In this document: piece by piece, positions 1 to 6,100 of the stretch
Numbering within the stretch: the first letter of the stretch is position 1
Layout of the letters: every line of letters begins with the position of its first letter
From: Alphaproteobacteria bacterium
GTDB taxonomy: Bacteria; Pseudomonadota; Alphaproteobacteria; SMXP01
Length of the DNA stretch: 7,092 bases
Assembly (NCBI GenBank): GCA_021774995.1
Contig: JAJFIM010000018.1
Span: 1 to 7,092, forward strand
Direction of reading: 5' to 3'
Position numbers and translations under genes: made by a program
Notes under the pieces: generated by a model
Database searches by the model: none
Told to the model about the DNA's origin: nothing
What the model saw: only the letters and a program-made list of their open reading frames with translations

Positions 1-119
1 GTGACTTCTCTGTCGACGGCATCGTGATTGAGACAGGCTTGAACACGATTGAATTCACGGCAACCGATGCTGCTGGCAATGCAACCACGTCCAGCATCGT
101 GATTGAGGGCACGGAAGCT
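1..119 (+). repeat. Ig-like module B, copy 1 (truncated by window edge); identical to 583-701
   Basis: These 119 bases match 583-701 base for base at an offset of exactly 582. They encode the C-terminal half of an Ig-like module (residues 1-39), including the strand motif TGLNTIEFTATDAAGNAT, typical of the last strands of bacterial Ig-like repeats in giant adhesins. Beyond base 119 the copies differ at 120 and 122, agree to about 142, then diverge. The copy starts at the window edge, so identity probably continues upstream and more copies may lie there. Confidence 0.93.
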
Positions 120-3100
120 CCACTACCTGTTTTGACGGCAACTCTGGCTGAAGACACTGGTGTGGATGGAGACAGCGTCACTGCAAATCCTTCGCTCATT
201 GGCCAAGCGACTGGCGTGTCGGAAATTGTCGGACTCTTCCTGACCATCAACGACGGTGCCGATATCGACATCAGTACCGCACTCAACCCTGATGGCAGCT
301 TCACAATCAACCCGACTGACGTCGGCGAGGTCGCTGACGGTAGCATCACCTTTGCGCTGAGAGCCGTCGATGCGAATGGTCTGTCCTCGGAATCCGTTAC
401 GGTTGGCGCAGAGTTGGATACCTCAGCGCCAACAATCTCCGGACTTGCACTTGATCCGGCCTCCGATACGGGCCAACAGGGTGACGGCAAGACCGACCTG
501 CGCGAGATAACGCTGACAGGCACAACCGAATCGGCCGCGACTGTCTCTGCGGCGGGGCAGGAGATTGTTGCCGATGAGAACGGTGACTTCTCTGTCGACG
601 GCATCGTGATTGAGACAGGCTTGAACACGATTGAATTCACGGCAACCGATGCTGCTGGCAATGCAACCACGTCCAGCATCGTGATTGAGGGCACGGAAGC
701 TACGCTACCTGTTTTGACGGCAACCTTAGCAGAAGACACTGGCCTTGATGCGGATGGTTTGACCTCGAATCCAACAATCGTCGGGCAAGTGACAGGAGCA
801 GCCCAGATCGTCGGGCTCTTTTTGACATTAGATGAAGGCCTCGAAGTCGATGTCTCAAGCGCTCTTAATTCGGACGGTACTTTTGAAATCAATCCTACCG
901 ATATTTTTGAACTGACGGATGGGCCGATCAGGTTTGTTGTTCGCGCAGTCGATTCCAACGATTTGTCTTCCGAAGACGCTGTGGTCGATGTGATTCTGGA
1001 TACTACCGCCCCTGTGATAGAAAGCGGGCCCGCTGGTGAGTTTTCTGATACCCCCAACATGCTTGAGCTATCGTTTGATGAAGCCATCGATCCATCCAGT
1101 ATTTCCCCCGAAGCGATCACGCTGCTCGATAGTGAAGGGAACAACGTCGCGATTTCGTCTGTTGGTTTGTCTGGCCAGTCAGATCTTTCGATTGAGCTAG
1201 ATGAGGCACTGTCAAATGGGGAATTCACGTTGTCAGTCAGCGACTCCGTTCGCGACCTTGCTGGCAACACGCTCGAACCGGATCAAACCTTTGGGTTTAC
1301 AGTAAATGATGTGCCTGGGATTGAAAGCGTGTCACCGACCTCCGGCGAGGGCGGCGTCAATGTTATGCGCGAAATTACCGTGCGCTTCGAAGAACCGGTC
1401 GATGCTTCTACAGTTACAGCTGAAACCTTCCAGGTGACTGTTGCCGGTCGTCCGGTGACCGGTCGCTTGGAGGTCTCGCAAAATGGACAACAAGCCACGC
1501 TGTTTCCGGATGAGCCGCTACCTGGGTCCACCCGCGGGATCATTACGGTCGACGGCAACCAAATTCTCACCCGGGACGGTCGACCGATTGATGCCGATGG
1601 CGATGATGAAGCGGGCGGGATTTTGCAAAGCCGGTTCGATACGATCAACCTGACCTCGGTACCAGGAACGGCAGTTGAAGGCTTTGTTCTGGATTCAAAC
1701 CGTCAGGATGCTCAAGGAAACGACATCCCGATCGAAGGTGTACGGCTTACTGTAGAAGGTCGGCCGGACCTCTTTGCGGTGACGGATGAGAACGGCTTCT
1801 TCCGGCTCGAAAATCTGCCGGGCACTGACTTTTTCTTTGAACTGAACACCGAAAATGCCATTGCACCCGATGGCTACGTCTATGGTGGTCTGGTCGAATC
1901 GTACAGCGCGACGCCGGGGGTTGGAACGAGTTTGACTGGGCCTAATGGAGAGACGTTCAGCATCTACTTGCCGCTGATTCCGACCGATGAAGTTACGGTA
2001 TATGTCGCCGGTGAAGAAGTGAGCGTGGGTTTGGGCGAGACGGCCATGCAGAACCTGGCTCAGATCCTGCCCGATGCGGATCCGGAGATGTTCAACCTGC
2101 TCAGCGTCACGGTCCCCGATGACGTGATGTTGACTCACGCTGACGGGACGCCTGCCGATGAACTGATCATCTCGGTTCTCGACCCAGAGCGTCTGCCTGG
2201 ACCAACGCCGCCAGGTGTAAATTTTGACTATGTTTTCACGCTGGATGCAGGCGACGCGGACAACGTGGACGGCTTTGCGGCAGTGACGTTCCCAAACCTG
2301 GACGGGCTGGCACCGGGTGAGTCACGTCCTGTGTATTCCTTCGATCATGATGTTGGGGAGTGGGTGATTACCGGGCAGGCAGTTGTTTCCGTAGATGGAA
2401 GTGTGCTGGAGACGACCGAGGGTGGGGTTCGCACGCTTGGATGGCGGGGTTTGGGTACGGACCCAAGTAATCCGATTGAGACAATACCAGATGACCAAAG
2501 CGATCTGCCGGATCGCGATGGGGACGGGATCCCTGACCAAATCGATCCAGATGCCAACGGCGATGGTGTTCCTGACGAAGAACAAGAGGGTGATGTAGAA
2601 ATTGAAGCTGGTCTGGTCGGCTCACTTGTTGTTCCTCAGATCAATGCAGGTTTTATGGCCGGAATAGATCTGCCGTTGGGCTTATTCGACATTGACGCGA
2701 TCATTGCAGAAAATAGCGATTTGACCCCGGAAGAGATAGAGCGCGAGTTGGGTATCTTTTACGAAGAAAGCATCTCATTTCCTGAAAATCCTCCCACACT
2801 GAGCCAAACGTTTTCATTTTCAACTGTTGTTGGGTCTTTTACAGCGCGTTTTATTCCGGAAACTTCATTTACGCTTGTAGCTGCCTCGGCGACGGGAACT
2901 GTCGATGCTGGACTAAACGTCCGAGGGTCGGTCGGCGTTACCGCGCTTAGCCCGACTATCGATCTTACAGAGATTGGTGTTGAAGCCAGCGCCAATGCTA
3001 GTTTGGAGTTTATGGTAAGCAACCCATTTCTCGCTAACTTGCCTGTCGTTGGCGGGTTTTTCTCAACATCGTTCGAAATTAGCAAGCAATTTGGGGTGCC

Positions 3101-6100
3101 TGATTTTGGTCTCCCTGATTTCTCAGCATCCGTTCCGTTTTTGCCGATTCAAAGTGATAGTGATTCGTTCTTCGTTGGAGCTGATGCTGAAGCATCAGTG
3201 ACGACAAGCGCATCCTTGCGTGCGTTTATTGACAAAATGGAAATAATAGCGGCGACATCTGCTTCGGAGCCTTTATTTTCGTTCGAAGAGCTGAGTTCGT
3301 TTACTTCGGATGCAGAAAACACTGACTTCATTCCGGTAAGCCTTTCAGTCACATCATTCGAGGAAATGATCGTTTCTAGCCAGTTAGTTACAGAGTTTCC
3401 AATCTCCACCGCACAATCCATCGCTGACGTAAACGAGATTTACTACCTTGTGGAAACAGCAAATGGTGGTGTCTTACGCGGATCTATTCAAAGAGGAGAA
3501 AGCATCACGGAGGTCGTGCCTGGGGAGGTTGACTATACGCTATATATATATTCTCCCGCCACTAATAGATCTGGTGTTTTTGACAGTGCCACTGGAGTTT
3601 TACCAGAGACGTTTATTCTTGATTTTATCGGCGGCTTCGATAGTGATCTCGACTCTATCCCTGATATCGGTGAGTTTGTGATTGGCTTGAATGCACTGTC
3701 TGCCGATACCGACGGGGATGGCATTTCCGATGCCGCCGAAATCGAACAAGGTCTCAACCCCCTCGACGGTGTAGGCTTCCCCACCGGCGTTATCGCCACA
3801 CTCCAACTCGGCGGTGAAGCCAAGGATGTCACCGTCGAAGGCAATATCAATGGCTCTGGCGGGCAGACCGCCTATGTCGCAACGGGCACCGCCGGTCTCG
3901 CAATCATCAATGCATCCCAATTCAACCAACCGATCCTGCTCTCGCAAATCAACCTGCCCGGTGACAATGCGGATATCACGGTCGACACAGGCCGCGGGCT
4001 TGCTTTTGTCGCCGCTGGTGCGGCGGGTCTGCACATTGTCAATGTCTCAGACCCTGAAAACCCGCAACTGCAAGATACAGTCTCAATCCCCGGTGGCTTT
4101 ACCGAAGTTACCCTCGGTGGCGGGCTCGTCATTGCAGGCGGGTCGGACCTGCTGTTCCTCAACCCTACGACGGGCGACACGCTCGCCGAACTCGAACTGC
4201 CCGGCAAAGTCGTCTCCATCGCCGTCGAAGGCAGCCTTGTCGCGGTCAGTACAACCACAAACGAACTCCACGCTGTCGATATCAGTAGCGGTGTTCCCAT
4301 CCTGCGTGGCTCGGTCAATGTACCGGCTGTCGCGTTCGACAGCACGCCCGCAGGGGAAGTTTTCCTGCAATCCAGCATCGCCTATGTCTCGAATGGAAAT
4401 GTTGGCGTTCGTACGACTGGTCCGCGGCCCGATCCCCTTGGTGGCTACGCGACATTTGACCTGAGCGATCCAGCCGACCCGACGCTTATCTCGGCCCCCG
4501 ACACGCCGGGTGGTATCCAAGCCACAAATCTTGAGACGATCACCAACGGTTCGGGCCTTGCCGTCGTTGCAGCAGGCGGTCGAGGATTGCAAATTCACGG
4601 CGCAAGTGATGCGTCCAACACGTATGATTTGATCACTGAAATCGATACGCCCGGCTCCGCCAACGCCGTCGCACTTGCCAGCGGTATTGCTTATGTGGGG
4701 GATGGAAGTGGCGGCCTGCAGGTGATCAACTTCCTGCCGTTCGATGCAAACGGCGTCGCCCCGACAATCAGCATCGACACGAGTGCCATCGACGCAGATC
4801 CCGAAACGGATGGTATCCAAGTCGAGGAAGGCCGCTCTATTTCAGTTTCGCTAACGGCTGAGGACGATGTTCAGGTCCGCAATGTGCAGTTATTGGTAAA
4901 TGGCGAAATCGTTCAAAATGATGTCTCGGCACCGTATGATCTGAATTTTGTCGCGCCATCGCTGGCCGAGGGCGACAGCATGCTTGAAGTTGAAGTACAA
5001 GCGTTTGACACGGGCGGTAATGCGTCGATGTCAAACATGCTGACCTTCGAGATCATTCCAGACATTACGCCGCCAGAAGTCACCTCGATTTTGCCTGACG
5101 ATGGTGCGCTGGTCTTGGAGGGGCGAGGTACGCTACAGCTGCGGTTCAGCGAAGCTATCGACCCTGAAACATTAACGGTCAACAACTTCCAGATTTCGAC
5201 TGGCGATGGATCGAACCCTGTCGCGGCGGCGAGCGTGACAATCTTCGGCGAAGACCAGGTAGCCGTCGTTTCCTTTGGCGACCTTCCCTTGGGGGAATAC
5301 GAAGTAACATTTGATCCGGCGGGTGTGTCTGATCGTGCCGGAAATGAAGTGCAAGATGGACCAACGTCCCGATCATTTGAAGTTGTTGATGCATCGGCGA
5401 TTTGGGCCAATGAAGCGGGTGGCAGTTGGACGACAGCCAATAATTGGCTTAGTGGAACGGTGCCAAATGGGAACGATATTGCGTTCATTCCAGTAACGAC
5501 CAACGGTGTAGATTTTAACAGCTTCTCTGCAGTCCAAGAATTGATCGGTTTGCGGCTAGGCGGAGACTTCAGCCTGTCGAGAGGTGATTTTTCGGCTGAG
5601 TTCATTGATGTTTCGTCCGAGGCAACATTCACGGTTCGTGGCGGAAATTTGGAGGCAACAACCGTCGACGGTGCCGGCAACTTTGTTCTAACGAGCGGAT
5701 CGCTTTCAAACGTTTTGATTGAAAATAACGCTCTGTTCAGTGGTTCGTCATTCACAGTTAACGATGGCCTCACGTTGAACGGCAGCATTACAATTGCTGA
5801 AAATGCGTTTAATGGGCAACTGCGTTTCAGCGGTGAGCAAACCGTTTTAGGTACCGGTGACTTAATTTTGGGCCTTAATAACTCTGGTTTCTCCAATTCT
5901 GTTCAATTTAGCGGATTGTCTTCGTCTGTGTCGGAGGTTTTGACATTTGGAGAGAATTTGACGGTTCGTGGACAAGGCACGGTATCTACGAATCGGTCAG
6001 AGGATTCGCTGCGGTTCCTGGGGGATGTGATTGCTGAAGAGGGTGCGTTGACGCTAACGCGTGTGGACCAAGGTGGTGAGGTGCTCTCGGTGTCCGAGCG

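Noticed and set aside
1..701. Repeated sequence considered as a CRISPR or mobile element
   Set aside because: The repeats are in frame, 582 bases apart, and code for Ig modules. There are no short palindromic repeats with unique spacers, inverted ends or transposase.
1695..2138. Minus-strand open frame of 147 codons
   Set aside because: It is antisense to the carboxypeptidase-regulatory-like domain; it has no homology I recognise and no ribosome binding site that stands out.
3540..3551. Short TA dinucleotide run, possible phase-variable tract
   Set aside because: Only about five TA units, encoding Leu-Tyr-Ile-Tyr in a plausible strand. This is too short to be a convincing slippage site without strain data.
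3448..3681. Plus-strand frame of 77 codons with a hydrophobic, membrane-like C-terminal half, and a Shine-Dalgarno-like AGGAG at 3494-3498
   Set aside because: The hydrophobic look comes from reading T-rich DNA out of frame. The AGGAG is internal to the main gene, is not followed by a well-spaced ATG, and does not precede the start of this frame.
3814..4464. Plus-strand frame of 216 codons in another phase
   Set aside because: It overlaps the propeller in a different frame. The product is Ser/Arg/Pro-rich and featureless, and the overlapping main frame has clear blade repeats.
4083..4820. Minus-strand open frame of 245 codons, and the overlapping ones at 3872-4378 and 3600-4034
   Set aside because: All are opposite the LVIVD propeller in its GC-rich part, where antisense stops are rare. 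They have many Arg/Asp/Cys residues and no recognisable motifs.
4913..5896. Minus-strand open frame of 327 codons
   Set aside because: It lies wholly opposite recognised + strand domains (Ig, Big_5, solenoid). Its product is Ser/Pro/Thr-rich without domains, as expected for an antisense shadow of a long low-stop gene.
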